Below, piece after piece: positions 34,674-42,402 of a stretch of DNA of 64,000 bases; the stretch's first letter is position 1; each line of letters opens with the position of its first letter. The translations under genes were made by a program, and so were the position numbers. The notes beneath the pieces were generated by a model that made no database searches, was not told where the DNA came from, and worked only from the letters and a program-made list of their open reading frames with translations. The stretch covers positions 84,757 to 148,756 of the forward strand of contig NZ_LMDG01000005.1 in NCBI RefSeq assembly GCF_001426265.1. The letters are read 5' to 3'. This DNA is from Rhizobium sp. Root1220 (lineage in GTDB: Bacteria; Pseudomonadota; Alphaproteobacteria; Rhizobiales; Rhizobiaceae).

Positions 34674-35158
34674 GCTGCGGCACTCCTTACGATCTCGCGT
34701 TCAAGCTCGTCCCGGGTCGTCTGGAAATCCCGGTGAAGGATCGCGATCCCTCCCTCTTGCTGCCAGGCCTTGGTGTTGCGCTCAAAGTCATCAATGAGGA
34801 TGTCTCCACGCGAGTGCATGAACAGCGGCTTATTGCGTCCGCCCATGACCGGCAGGACGTGGCAGGTTGTCGATAGATGCTCCCTCACCCACTCCCGCTT
34901 CTGACGGGCTACGTGGGCATAGTTCGAGCTGGGGCATGCGGTGAGGATGATCGGGCTGAGCCATGAAATCCGATCAAAGAACTCTTTGGCGCCGGGGCAC
35001 TGTGGCATGTCGCGGAAATATGATGGATGAGCGTTGATCGTCGCCCACATGGTATCGTCCGCCAAGCCGCGATGGTCGACACCGAACAGCGCCGGGAAGT
35101 GAGCGTCGAAGTCAGCCATGACCCCGTCCAGATCAAGATAGACACGTGGCTGCTTCAT
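34670..35158 (-). CDS. HAD-superfamily 5'-nucleotidase (deoxyribonucleotidase-like)
   Basis: 162 residues from the ATG at 35158. YLDLDGVMADFD is HAD motif I (DxDGV), SPIILTACPSSNYAH supplies the Thr/Ser motif II, and DILIDDFERN is motif IV. The closest layout is the NT5C-like 5'(3')-deoxyribonucleotidase, which dephosphorylates nucleoside monophosphates. The phage may tune nucleotide pools. Confidence 0.75.
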   Translation of the reverse strand: MKQPRVYLDLDGVMADFDAHFPALFGVDHRGLADDTMWATINAHPSYFRDMPQCPGAKEFFDRISWLSPIILTACPSSNYAHVARQKREWVREHLSTTCHVLPVMGGRNKPLFMHSRGDILIDDFERNTKAWQQEGGIAILHRDFQTTRDELEREIVRSAAA

Positions 35159-35460
35159 GCTGATGCTCCTACCCTCTCGACCTGGATAACCTTGCCTCCC
35201 TTGCGGAACAGGCGCTCTGCCTTGCACTTGGTGAGCGCCTTCTTCGTGGTCGGTCCGCTCAGTGTCTCGGAGACGATCGGGCTGTTCATCTCGCGAAGGA
35301 ATTCCTCCTTGGCCGCCGCGTCAGCTTCGTCTTTCGTCGAGAAGATGATGTCGTGCTTGCCATTGCGGACAATCCGGTTCTCGCCGTGGTGATAGAGGCG
35401 ATACCAGGCTATCCAGCCGGTCGGGCTACGATGCGCGCCGAAATCACATTTGTTGCTCAT
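35155..35460 (-). CDS. Phage protein of unknown function
   Basis: 101 residues. IAWYRLYHHGENRIVRNGKH, FSTKDEADAAAKEEFLREMN and KKALTKCKAERLFRKGGKVI. It is basic and coupled by 4 bases to the neighbours. No domain was recognised. Confidence 0.5.
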   Translation of the reverse strand: MSNKCDFGAHRSPTGWIAWYRLYHHGENRIVRNGKHDIIFSTKDEADAAAKEEFLREMNSPIVSETLSGPTTKKALTKCKAERLFRKGGKVIQVERVGASA

Positions 35461-36122
35461 GCTGCCACCTTCCGCTTACGCCGTAGTTCGCTTGTCCTTT
35501 GCTCGACACGGGCAATGGTCATGAGCACCGGCTTTAGTTCGTCCGGCGCCGTGTCGTAGGCCATGACGCGGGTGGCGCGTCCTCCGTTCAGCCGAGGCAG
35601 GACGCCGCGGGGGATTGGCAGCCAGTTCGATGGATCTGTATTGAGTCTGTTGCCGTTCACGCACTTTAGGCACATGCCGTCAGGCACGGGGCCATTGGCC
35701 TTTTCCCACTCATGCAGGTGCTTCAGCACATAACGGCGCTCGTAGCCGGTGTGCGGGTTGATATCATCGATGCTGACTTCGACATAGCCATCTTTCGACA
35801 CGCGCTCATGGCCAAGATAGTTGGTGTTGTGCGGGGTATCCCCCTTCTTGAACTGCGTCTTGCGCGCGTTGGGGTGCCGGCCACCTGTCCCAGGCGGGCA
35901 GATCTTGCCTTTGTTGAAAGGTGTTTGCCCCGCCGCGAAATGCCCTGTCCTGCCTGTCTTCCAGCCTCGGCGCTTGCGCAGCGCATGCAGGTTGCCGGCC
36001 GACACGTCATATCGAGAGAACTCCTTGCAGAAGGCAGCATGATATTCGCTGATCGGGAGAAGCCGGTTGGTCTCCAGCCAAGCCATTTGCTCGGCGCTGT
36101 AGACGATCCAAGTCCCCTTCAC
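35457..36122 (-). CDS. HNH endonuclease-like protein with NUMOD-type start
   Basis: 221 residues. AGQTPFNKGKICPPGTGGRH and FKKGDTPHN are linker motifs of phage HNH proteins. RRYVLKHLHEWEKANGPVPD then MCLKCVNGNRLNTDPSNWLP is the HNH core (HLHEW, NGN..N...N). It is probably a nuclease in recombination or packaging, or a free-standing homing-type enzyme. It is 4 bases coupled with neighbours, so it is part of the operon. Confidence 0.7.
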   Translation of the reverse strand: MKGTWIVYSAEQMAWLETNRLLPISEYHAAFCKEFSRYDVSAGNLHALRKRRGWKTGRTGHFAAGQTPFNKGKICPPGTGGRHPNARKTQFKKGDTPHNTNYLGHERVSKDGYVEVSIDDINPHTGYERRYVLKHLHEWEKANGPVPDGMCLKCVNGNRLNTDPSNWLPIPRGVLPRLNGGRATRVMAYDTAPDELKPVLMTIARVEQRTSELRRKRKVAA

Positions 36123-36403
36123 TTGTCGCCTCCATCGGTGATGGCAGCAACCTTGCCGTCGATCGTGTCCGGCTGCCGGAAGATTGTCGGGAGCATTGGC
36201 TTGAAGCGATCACCATGGTTGGCCACCAACGTTGCTGCCTTGAGGGAAAGATCAGAGTTGCGAATTAGCTGCTCGCTGACCGCGACAATGGCGTCGGTGC
36301 GCTTTACCTCGGTCTCGATCTGCTCAGTTGTGAGGTTTTCATCGCTCAGGCGTTCAAGCTGGCTGAACAGGTGGTTGTTGAGGTCGATCAGTCGGTTTTT
36401 CAT
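36119..36403 (-). CDS. Small helical phage protein
   Basis: 94 residues from the ATG at 36403, coupled by ATGA to the upstream stop; an upstream ATG at 36415 is possible. KNRLIDLNNHLFSQLERLSD then TTEQIETEVKRTDAIVAVSE and NSDLSLKAATLVANHG are shared by many phage proteins of unknown role. It is helical. Confidence 0.55.
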   Translation of the reverse strand: MKNRLIDLNNHLFSQLERLSDENLTTEQIETEVKRTDAIVAVSEQLIRNSDLSLKAATLVANHGDRFKPMLPTIFRQPDTIDGKVAAITDGGDK

Positions 36404-36948
36404 CTGCTTCTCCAAACATCTTCTGGGTCGATTCCTTCGGCGGCCATGCGCTCCACCGCTACCCGTTGGCGAGCGTCATAGTTCTCCCAATGCTCTCTTT
36501 GCTTCTCCGCCCCCCACTGGTCCCACGTCGTGGCTCGGTCGAACTTGTCGCCGAACCGCTTTTCCTGCCGCCAATGCAAGCAGTAGCTCGGCCACCAACG
36601 AGTTAGCTTGCCTTTGCAGCCGTCCTTGCTGTCGATATGGCGAGCGATTAGCTGTTCGATCTGATCCGGCTCGGTCTCAGGACCTCCAAAGCTGCGAAAG
36701 CCTGTTTCAGACCAATAGGAAGCCCCTGGGGGCTGCACGGTGTAGGTCTGCCAACCGAAGCTGAAGAGGATCAGTGTGGGGATGCCACGCACCTCAATCT
36801 CAACTGGGTCTAGTTCATTCATGCCGATCTTCATCACGTGGGCTTCGCCATAGGCGCGGGTCATGAAATCGCGGCGAGGCGGCGGCTCATATGGTTTCGG
36901 TGTGGGTGGCGGCGGCTCCATGAGGGCCAGTAGGGAAAGCTGCTGCAT
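36400..36948 (-). CDS. Phage protein of unknown function
   Basis: 182 residues. A proline-rich start (LMEPPPPTPKPYEPPPRRDF) precedes a mixed fold with LTRWWPSYCLHWRQEKRFGD and a helical acidic end. It lies just after the DnaB-like helicase gene (one base overlap), so it may act in replication. No domain was recognised. Confidence 0.45.
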   Translation of the reverse strand: MQQLSLLALMEPPPPTPKPYEPPPRRDFMTRAYGEAHVMKIGMNELDPVEIEVRGIPTLILFSFGWQTYTVQPPGASYWSETGFRSFGGPETEPDQIEQLIARHIDSKDGCKGKLTRWWPSYCLHWRQEKRFGDKFDRATTWDQWGAEKQREHWENYDARQRVAVERMAAEGIDPEDVWRSR

Positions 36949-38402
36949 CAGAACAACTCCGGCGGCCGCTCTGGGCGCATGGACACATAGCGGGTGTATT
37001 GGGCTTCGAATTTCATGGTCTCGCGAACGTTGGGATCACCGAACCGGCACTTGATCGAGCCGATTTCAGCGATGCCCTCGATCTCGGATCCGAACACCTT
37101 GTTGATCTTCTTCCAGTCGGCGTCGGTCGCAGCGGTCGCCACGCGATCGGCTTTGTATTTCTCAGCGCGATACAAATAGATGATGCCGTCGTAGTCGGCC
37201 TTGGCACCCTCCCCACCATACAGATCGGCTGATATTGGCCGTGGGTTGTCTCGACGGGTTCCGAAGCTGTTGCGCTGGTTCAGCACGAGAAACGCGCTCT
37301 GGGTCTCGTCTGCGAGCGCCTTGAGCTCGACTGTGACTTCACCGGAGATGCGGTCCGGCGATAGCTTCGGGTCGCGAGGCTTCACCTTGCCGATGTGGTC
37401 GAGCACGATCAGCGGAGTCTTGCCGTTTGACCGCTTCTTGATGAAGCGACGGGCATAGGCCGTGAGCTGCGTCACTCCTTCCCGCTGGCAGCGGATGATT
37501 TCCAGCGGCTGCCGTTCGATCCACGTTGCGAACTGGACGCACCTGTCGCGCTCGCCCTCGTTCATGAGCCTCATCGGCTCGTCCTGCTGCTTGACGCTGA
37601 TGCCGTGCACCTGGGCGATCATCTGCCGGATGCACTGGTAGGCCGACTGGTCGTAGGAGAGGAAGAGAACCGGATGACCTTTGACTATGGCATCGTGGAT
37701 GATCTGGATCGTCAGGGATGTCTTGCCCTCGCCGGACGAGGAAAGCAGCCCGTAGAGGTTCCCACCGGCGAACACCGTTTCCGACAGAACGCGGCTGATT
37801 TCTTGAAGGCCGATCGGGACACCGACCACGCCATCTCGCCGACTGGATGCATTGAAGGCCGCGAGGTACTGAGAGCCAGGAGATTTGATCGCCTTCGATT
37901 CCGAAAAGCGCGACAGCAGATCCTTCAGCCGTTGCTCGAGCCCTTCGATCTCGTCGCCGAGCGTCAGCAACGTATGGCCTTCCTGAGCGAGGTTGGCGAT
38001 AAACTCGGCTTCTCTTGCCAACTGCCGGGACATCGATGCCCCTTTGACAATCTGGACCTTCGCGTCGAACTCCTGCGGGATAGTGTAGAAGCCGGACTTC
38101 TGAAGACGGTTCAGGTATTCCGCCGGGGTGATGTCGAGCCCCTGGGCCGCCCTCGGTACGAATGACTTGAGCGTGGTGGCGTCAGCGATCTGATGGCCGC
38201 TGCAGAGCTGCTGGATGGACGAGTAGATCGTCTGGTGAAGGGATTCGGAGAAATCGTGCGGCTCGAGTCCGCAGGCAACGAGATAGTCATTCTTGCACAG
38301 GATGCCGGCCAGTATGCCTTCCTCGGCTTTGAACACGTCATTGTCCGAGATGCCGTCCATCAGGCGTTGATCTGGGGTGAAGTCGCGTTGAAGGGCGTTC
38401 AT
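36948..38402 (-). CDS. DnaB-like replicative DNA helicase
   Basis: 484 residues. The N-terminal helical domain contains AEEGILAGILCKNDYLVACG and TPAEYLNRLQ. The RecA-like core has Walker A GLLSSSGEGKTSLTIQ near residue 220, VLFLSYDQSA, PLIVLDHIGKVKPRD as Walker B and FLVLNQRNSFGTRRDNPRPI. It unwinds DNA at the phage replication fork. No primase domain was seen, so it would use host DnaG. Confidence 0.88.
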   Translation of the reverse strand: MNALQRDFTPDQRLMDGISDNDVFKAEEGILAGILCKNDYLVACGLEPHDFSESLHQTIYSSIQQLCSGHQIADATTLKSFVPRAAQGLDITPAEYLNRLQKSGFYTIPQEFDAKVQIVKGASMSRQLAREAEFIANLAQEGHTLLTLGDEIEGLEQRLKDLLSRFSESKAIKSPGSQYLAAFNASSRRDGVVGVPIGLQEISRVLSETVFAGGNLYGLLSSSGEGKTSLTIQIIHDAIVKGHPVLFLSYDQSAYQCIRQMIAQVHGISVKQQDEPMRLMNEGERDRCVQFATWIERQPLEIIRCQREGVTQLTAYARRFIKKRSNGKTPLIVLDHIGKVKPRDPKLSPDRISGEVTVELKALADETQSAFLVLNQRNSFGTRRDNPRPISADLYGGEGAKADYDGIIYLYRAEKYKADRVATAATDADWKKINKVFGSEIEGIAEIGSIKCRFGDPNVRETMKFEAQYTRYVSMRPERPPELF

Positions 38403-38971
38403 GCGGCTTCTCCGAACTTCCCGGCTTCGTCGCCGAAGTGATCCCAGCCAGGCCGGTTGGTGCGGGAGTAGAGCTCGAGGCGGCGCGCGTTCGGCATCAG
38501 CTTCTCAGCGGCGCGATAGGCTTCCTCTGGCTTGCGGGAGTGTTCACGGGCGAGACCGGTAAACCCTGAGCGGACCGACTTTGATGTCTTCGGCTTGCCG
38601 CGCGTCCCGATCAGGAAGGGCTCATTGCTCGATCTCAGGACGTAGCCGGTTCCGAAAGCGATCTTGCCGTGTACAGTCGTCTTGAGCCAGGTGCCGGCAG
38701 TCTTGAACTCGAACCCTTGCGCCTTCATCACTGTGATGGCCTTGTCGAGCATCGGGTTTATTGCCCACATCCAATGGACGCAGTTGGCGGTGCAGAGATC
38801 GAGGACCGGCAGAGCCATGATCTCGTCGAGCGGCATCACACGGTAGTGGGCCTGTGCCGACTTCCCCTCGCCTTTGCTCGAGCGGAGTTTGTAGCCCCAG
38901 GCGAAGTCCGACATGATGAAATCATAGGAGTGAGGCTGTAGGTCGCCCCACGGCCAGTTGAAGAGCCTCAT
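38399..38971 (-). CDS. MT-A70-like adenine methyltransferase with altered catalytic motif
   Basis: 190 residues from the ATG at 38971. The fold pattern is clear: MPLDEIMALPVLDLCTANCV, HWMWAINPMLDKAITVMKAQ, FGTGYVLRSSNEPFLIGTRG, EHSRKPEEAYRAAEKLMP and a C-terminal RLELYSRTNRPGWDHFGDE. The usual DPPW motif is replaced by DFAW (residues 22-25). Asp and Trp remain but both prolines are lost, so activity is uncertain. It lies in the replication operon, coupled to the helicase gene. Confidence 0.78.
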   Translation of the reverse strand: MRLFNWPWGDLQPHSYDFIMSDFAWGYKLRSSKGEGKSAQAHYRVMPLDEIMALPVLDLCTANCVHWMWAINPMLDKAITVMKAQGFEFKTAGTWLKTTVHGKIAFGTGYVLRSSNEPFLIGTRGKPKTSKSVRSGFTGLAREHSRKPEEAYRAAEKLMPNARRLELYSRTNRPGWDHFGDEAGKFGEAA

Positions 38972-39033
38972 GCTGCGCTCCTCCGGAACAAACCGGGGTG
39001 CGAAATGATTGGGTGTCCAGAAAGGAGCCAGCC

Positions 39034-39201
39034 ATGACAATCATCCCGACCGAGCCCGATCCAGGACCTAAGCCCGGTCCCCTTCCGGACCTGCCGCCTG
39101 ATGTTCCACAGCCTCCGCTCGAGGAACCAGAGCCCGACGTCATTCCGGAGGACATTCCGACCTATCCGGACGAGCCCGACCTTCCGCCGAATCCAATGTG
39201 A
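39034..39201 (+). CDS. Small proline/glutamate-rich protein
   Basis: 55 residues after an AAAGGAG site. Almost every third residue is Pro (EPDPGPKPGPLPDLPPDVPQ and more), so it should be an extended disordered chain. It is on the + strand in the minus block, so moron-like. Similar short Pro-rich peptides occur in Rhizobiales; the role is unknown. Confidence 0.5.
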   Translation: MTIIPTEPDPGPKPGPLPDLPPDVPQPPLEEPEPDVIPEDIPTYPDEPDLPPNPM

Positions 39202-39215
39202 GTTGATGAGTGTGG

Positions 39216-39854
39216 TCACGCCGCGCTCCTCTTGGCTTCGAAAGCACCTGTGCGCAGGTCCATGAACCGCTGCTGCATCCATTTGATTTCTGGGATGGCG
39301 CAGTTGTGCCAGCATGTGCAGATGCCGATCGCCTCGGCTGCGTCTCTCTGCTCTGCCTTTGTCGACGGCAGGCCGATCGACTCCCGCTGGGCATAATCGA
39401 TCGCGAGGTCTTTCCAGTCCTTGCCCTCGGGTGGCTTGACGCCCTTCCCGAAATAGACCGGCCGCCAGGACACGGCAGCTATGGTGCCGAAGGCGATCCC
39501 GCGGATCTGGCACACAGCGCTGATCGCCCCGAAGATCCCGGTGAGCTGAAGCGCGGCCGGGTTGATGGTCGAGATCGTCTCTTCCTTGCCGGTGAGGTCG
39601 ACTTTACCCTTCTTCTTGAACTGACGGACGCCGTGTTCGGGCCGCTCTATCGCGACGAAGTCGGGATTGTGTTCCTTGAGGAGCCGATAGAAGAGGTTCG
39701 CCGCGACGGGATACTTCGCTTCCCATTCCAGCTTGTTGCCGTCGTTGTTCTCGGCGACCGAGAATGTGCCACACCGGATGGAAGCACGATGCTTCTTGCT
39801 GTCACGGACAGCCCAGCCAGAGCGCGTTGCAAGATCGAGGCCCATGATGATCAA
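39216..39854 (-). CDS. RuvC-like Holliday junction resolvase/nuclease
   Basis: 212 residues. The RNase H-like acidic residues are visible: Asp7 (MGLDLATRSGWA), Glu70 (FVAIERPEHG) and Asp171/Glu174 (EQRDAAEAIGI). It would resolve branched phage DNA before packaging. It is coupled by 4 bases to the GcrA-like gene. Confidence 0.8.
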   Translation of the reverse strand: MIIMGLDLATRSGWAVRDSKKHRASIRCGTFSVAENNDGNKLEWEAKYPVAANLFYRLLKEHNPDFVAIERPEHGVRQFKKKGKVDLTGKEETISTINPAALQLTGIFGAISAVCQIRGIAFGTIAAVSWRPVYFGKGVKPPEGKDWKDLAIDYAQRESIGLPSTKAEQRDAAEAIGICTCWHNCAIPEIKWMQQRFMDLRTGAFEAKRSAA

Positions 39855-40342
39855 AGCGCTGCCCTCCCGATGCTGGAGGCCTTGCGCTCGCTCTCAGTGC
39901 CTCGCCCGCGAGTGAGAGCCGCGTGTTCGGCGCAATACGAACCCTTAAGCCGACGGGCGCCGCAGCAGAGCATGTGAGGCCCGATATTGTCGTCGATCGG
40001 GAACTTGCAGTGATGCGCTTCCAAAAGGGCGAACTCTACCGGCACGACGACTTCAGGAACCACAGGCTCGGCAGAGATAGCCGGAGCATCGATATCCTGC
40101 AGATGGCTAATCGCCCGGGGCAAATGCGATACTCGCCTTGCCGATCTGGTCTGAGCAGTCTGCCTGGATGGTTTGCCGCGACTGCCGGCCAATGCGATCT
40201 GCATGCGCAGGGCCTTGCCGATGACTGCGTTTCTGGAGGTTCCGATCCGCGCGCCGATCTGGCTGGCGGAATGCCCCTCATTCACCATCTGGCGAAGGAT
40301 GGCGACGTTCTGATCTGTCCAAGAGAATGGAGTGCGGAGCAT
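39851..40342 (-). CDS. GcrA-family cell-cycle regulator homologue
   Basis: 163 residues. Residues 7-50 (SWTDQNVAILRQMVNEGHSA, SQIGARIGTSRNAVIGKALR) are the helix-turn-helix of GcrA. The C-terminus has HHCKFPID...MLCCGARRLKGSYCAEH, the Cys/His-containing sigma70-binding part of the family. GcrA in alphaproteobacteria binds RNA polymerase sigma70 and activates promoters carrying methylated GANTC. A GAGGAG site precedes the ATG. Cellular GcrA is essential in some relatives; this extra copy could redirect host cell-cycle genes or act on phage promoters. Confidence 0.82.
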   Translation of the reverse strand: MLRTPFSWTDQNVAILRQMVNEGHSASQIGARIGTSRNAVIGKALRMQIALAGSRGKPSRQTAQTRSARRVSHLPRAISHLQDIDAPAISAEPVVPEVVVPVEFALLEAHHCKFPIDDNIGPHMLCCGARRLKGSYCAEHAALTRGRGTESERKASSIGRAAL

Positions 40343-40352
40343 GTCGATCTCC

Positions 40353-40928
40353 TCAAACCAGCGACTGAAGGCGCTTGAAGTGGCGCTCGACTGCCATGTA
40401 CGGCATCTTCATGATGGAGGCGCAGGCCGCGACCTTGAACTTCCGGCGCATCAGGCCGATCAGTTGTGTGTCATGCTCGGGAAGCCACCGGTGCGTTGAT
40501 CCGGGCCCGCGCAACCGGATACTCGCGTCCTTTATGGCGTTGCCCTCTGAAGGGGCGGCCATGACGATCTTGTAGCCCTTGCCCCAGACAGTCTCGATGA
40601 CGAGCCCGACGTCGGCCAATGCCGGACGGATCTTGCAGATGAGCACATCCACGATCTTGATATCCGGCCCCTCGCCGTGGTGGTTGAGGAAGACCGCGTC
40701 GTAGATGTCACCCTTGTCGGCCATGAGCGGGAACCGGTCGATCAGGTACTTCGCCAGGTTGAATTGCTGGCGGCTGAGCTTCACCGTCATGGTGCCATTC
40801 GTGATCTGACAACCGATCGGGTCGGCGAGGACCGTACCCTCTTCGACAAACTGGAGGCAGCAAGGGCAGATGATTGAGTTGCGCTTGGCTGCTGTATCGA
40901 ACTCGTGGTTTGCTACATCCGCGTCCAT
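40353..40928 (-). CDS. CtrA-like winged-helix DNA-binding protein without receiver domain
   Basis: 191 residues from the ATG at 40928 (AGAGG site); an upstream ATG at 41018 is possible. After a CPCC knuckle (21-24), residues 41-123 are an OmpR/PhoB-type winged helix. Its last part, DIKIVDVLICKIRPALADVG then LVIETVWGKGYKI, closely resembles CtrA. A second HTH-like helix pair follows at 150-190. With no receiver domain, it would not need phosphorylation, so it could bind CtrA boxes constitutively. It is 10 bases from the GcrA-like gene. Confidence 0.75.
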   Translation of the reverse strand: MDADVANHEFDTAAKRNSIICPCCLQFVEEGTVLADPIGCQITNGTMTVKLSRQQFNLAKYLIDRFPLMADKGDIYDAVFLNHHGEGPDIKIVDVLICKIRPALADVGLVIETVWGKGYKIVMAAPSEGNAIKDASIRLRGPGSTHRWLPEHDTQLIGLMRRKFKVAACASIMKMPYMAVERHFKRLQSLV

Positions 40929-41017
40929 GGGAACCTCTGAGGGGAAGAAGGGCGCCGCATTCGCGCGGCTAGTTGGGCGGCTCAAGCCTTGGGAGGACGG
41001 CGAGCCGCCGCGGCACA

Positions 41018-41569
41018 TCACTCGGCAGCTTCGCCGAAGGGGATATCGTCCTCGTCATCAGCCGGCGGGGACTCCTTGTCCGCCTCCGCCTGGATGCGAG
41101 CCATGATGTCAGGGAGAACCGTGTCGTATTCCTTGCGACCGAGATCGTAGGACTCCAGCCAGTGCCGGTCCTCGGAACTGCCGCCGTCGTATCCCGACAC
41201 CCGATCGAGCGCGTTCAGGCCGGCGTGGAAGCCCTTGGCCGCTATCATCTGCTCCTGGTCGACACGGTCGGACGTGAGCAAGTCACCCTGCAGCGTGTCA
41301 GGGATGAGGCCAAGCCAGATCAGATTTTCCCGCTCGGACCGGAGCTTGTCGACCGGCTTCTGCTGATCTTCCGCAAGGAAGGCCTTGAGGTAGTGGTCGA
41401 GCTTGGCGGATGTGAAACCGGCCGCCTTGGCGTTCTGCCGGTTCGACTTCTTCTCTTCGTTCAGGGCGCGGATCTTCGCCGCGATGTCCCTGTCCTTCTG
41501 GTGATAGTAGCTGAACTGAACGCGGCGTTCGCGCTCAACCTTGGTGTTATCGCCGACCGCTGCCGTCAT
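41018..41569 (-). CDS. Phage protein with GapR-like coiled-coil start, unknown function
   Basis: 183 residues. Residues about 28-65 (DIAAKIRALNEEKKSNRQNA, then KAAGFTSAKLDHYLKAFLAE) weakly resemble GapR, the alphaproteobacterial nucleoid protein (EEKK...AKA.GF...L). Past this the match stops. The C-terminus is acidic (PADDEDDIPFGEAAE), like single-strand-binding tails. It is coupled to the CtrA-like gene by one base. The GapR link is weak. Confidence 0.45.
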   Translation of the reverse strand: MTAAVGDNTKVERERRVQFSYYHQKDRDIAAKIRALNEEKKSNRQNAKAAGFTSAKLDHYLKAFLAEDQQKPVDKLRSERENLIWLGLIPDTLQGDLLTSDRVDQEQMIAAKGFHAGLNALDRVSGYDGGSSEDRHWLESYDLGRKEYDTVLPDIMARIQAEADKESPPADDEDDIPFGEAAE

Positions 41570-41572
41570 TGC

Positions 41573-41929
41573 CTACCGTCCTTTCGCTTGCCTGATTTTC
41601 GCAGCCAAAGCTTCAGCCTCAGCAGCAAGATCCTCAAAAGATCCATCGGAGTTCCTCGTCATCTCGATGTGGATTTCATGCTGAAGGCGCGCGATCTGCT
41701 CGTGGCAGAACTCAAGGTACGCGCCCCGTACCCGACCCAAGACAGTCAGCCTGGGGTCCTTCGTCTCCCCCTTCATCAGACGTTCAAAGCTTCTCTCGGA
41801 CATGCGGCTCCGCTTGGCGCATTCCTCGACAGCCAGGGGTGCATCACCCCAGCCTTTGACGATCATCTGAAAGAGTTTCTTGGCGTAACTCGACGCCCTG
41901 TCCGGGGAGTATGCATCTACTAAAGACAT
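41573..41929 (-). CDS. Helix-turn-helix regulator of unknown function
   Basis: 118 residues from the ATG at 41929 (GGGAAAG site); upstream Met codons are also in frame. LAVEECAKRSRMSERSFERL then MKGETKDPRLTVLGRVRGAY is a HTH with recognition helix. The rest is helical. It may regulate the early left operon. Confidence 0.55.
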   Translation of the reverse strand: MSLVDAYSPDRASSYAKKLFQMIVKGWGDAPLAVEECAKRSRMSERSFERLMKGETKDPRLTVLGRVRGAYLEFCHEQIARLQHEIHIEMTRNSDGSFEDLAAEAEALAAKIRQAKGR

Positions 41930-42040
41930 CTGCTTTCCCTGCTTTTTTGTTGAACCATTCTGGTTGGATTTCATCCAGTTCATGTCCGCCAGCCCTGCTA
42001 AGTTGATCTTCGTCAGGGCATGGCGGGTTAGGTATCGAGT

Positions 42041-42289
42041 TCAGCCGCCGCCCGACGACTGAACTGACTGAACTGACTGAGACTGCGAATGAACCCGAAC
42101 GCTGAGATTGGAACCCTGCGCGCTTGGGTGCTGGAAATGAAACTGATGATCGAGAGAAGAGCCCCCAGTGGGGGTAACCCCTTCTTCTTCTCGGCTCGAT
42201 TTGCCGCTGTCGATGCAAACACCGACGATGCAGAGCACAAAACAGCCGATGACGAGCGCCAGGAAGAACCCGAGGAGAGCCACTACCAT
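42041..42289 (-). CDS. Small membrane protein
   Basis: 82 residues: one strong membrane segment (MVVALLGFFLALVIGCFVLC) then a polar Ser/Gln-rich tail with low complexity (SQSQSVQSVQSSGGG). Its ATG overlaps the stop of another tiny membrane gene (42283-42402), which supports translation. It may be a superinfection-exclusion type protein, but nothing proves this. Confidence 0.5.
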   Translation of the reverse strand: MVVALLGFFLALVIGCFVLCIVGVCIDSGKSSREEEGVTPTGGSSLDHQFHFQHPSAQGSNLSVRVHSQSQSVQSVQSSGGG

Positions 42290-42402
42290 TGGTCGCCCCT
42301 GTCGGTTCGAACCATAGGGGCAAGAAGCTCGACAGCATCGCGCACCACACGGACCGCGTAGATTGCGAAGAGGGCCGCCGAGAGAATGACAATGCCGGTC
42401 AT
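42283..42402 (-). CDS. Tiny membrane protein (39 residues)
   Basis: MTGIVILSAALFAIYAVRVV followed by a charged end. Its ATG overlaps the upstream stop as ATGA, and its stop overlaps the next ATG. The double coupling argues for a real gene. Confidence 0.5.
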   Translation of the reverse strand: MTGIVILSAALFAIYAVRVVRDAVELLAPMVRTDRGDQW

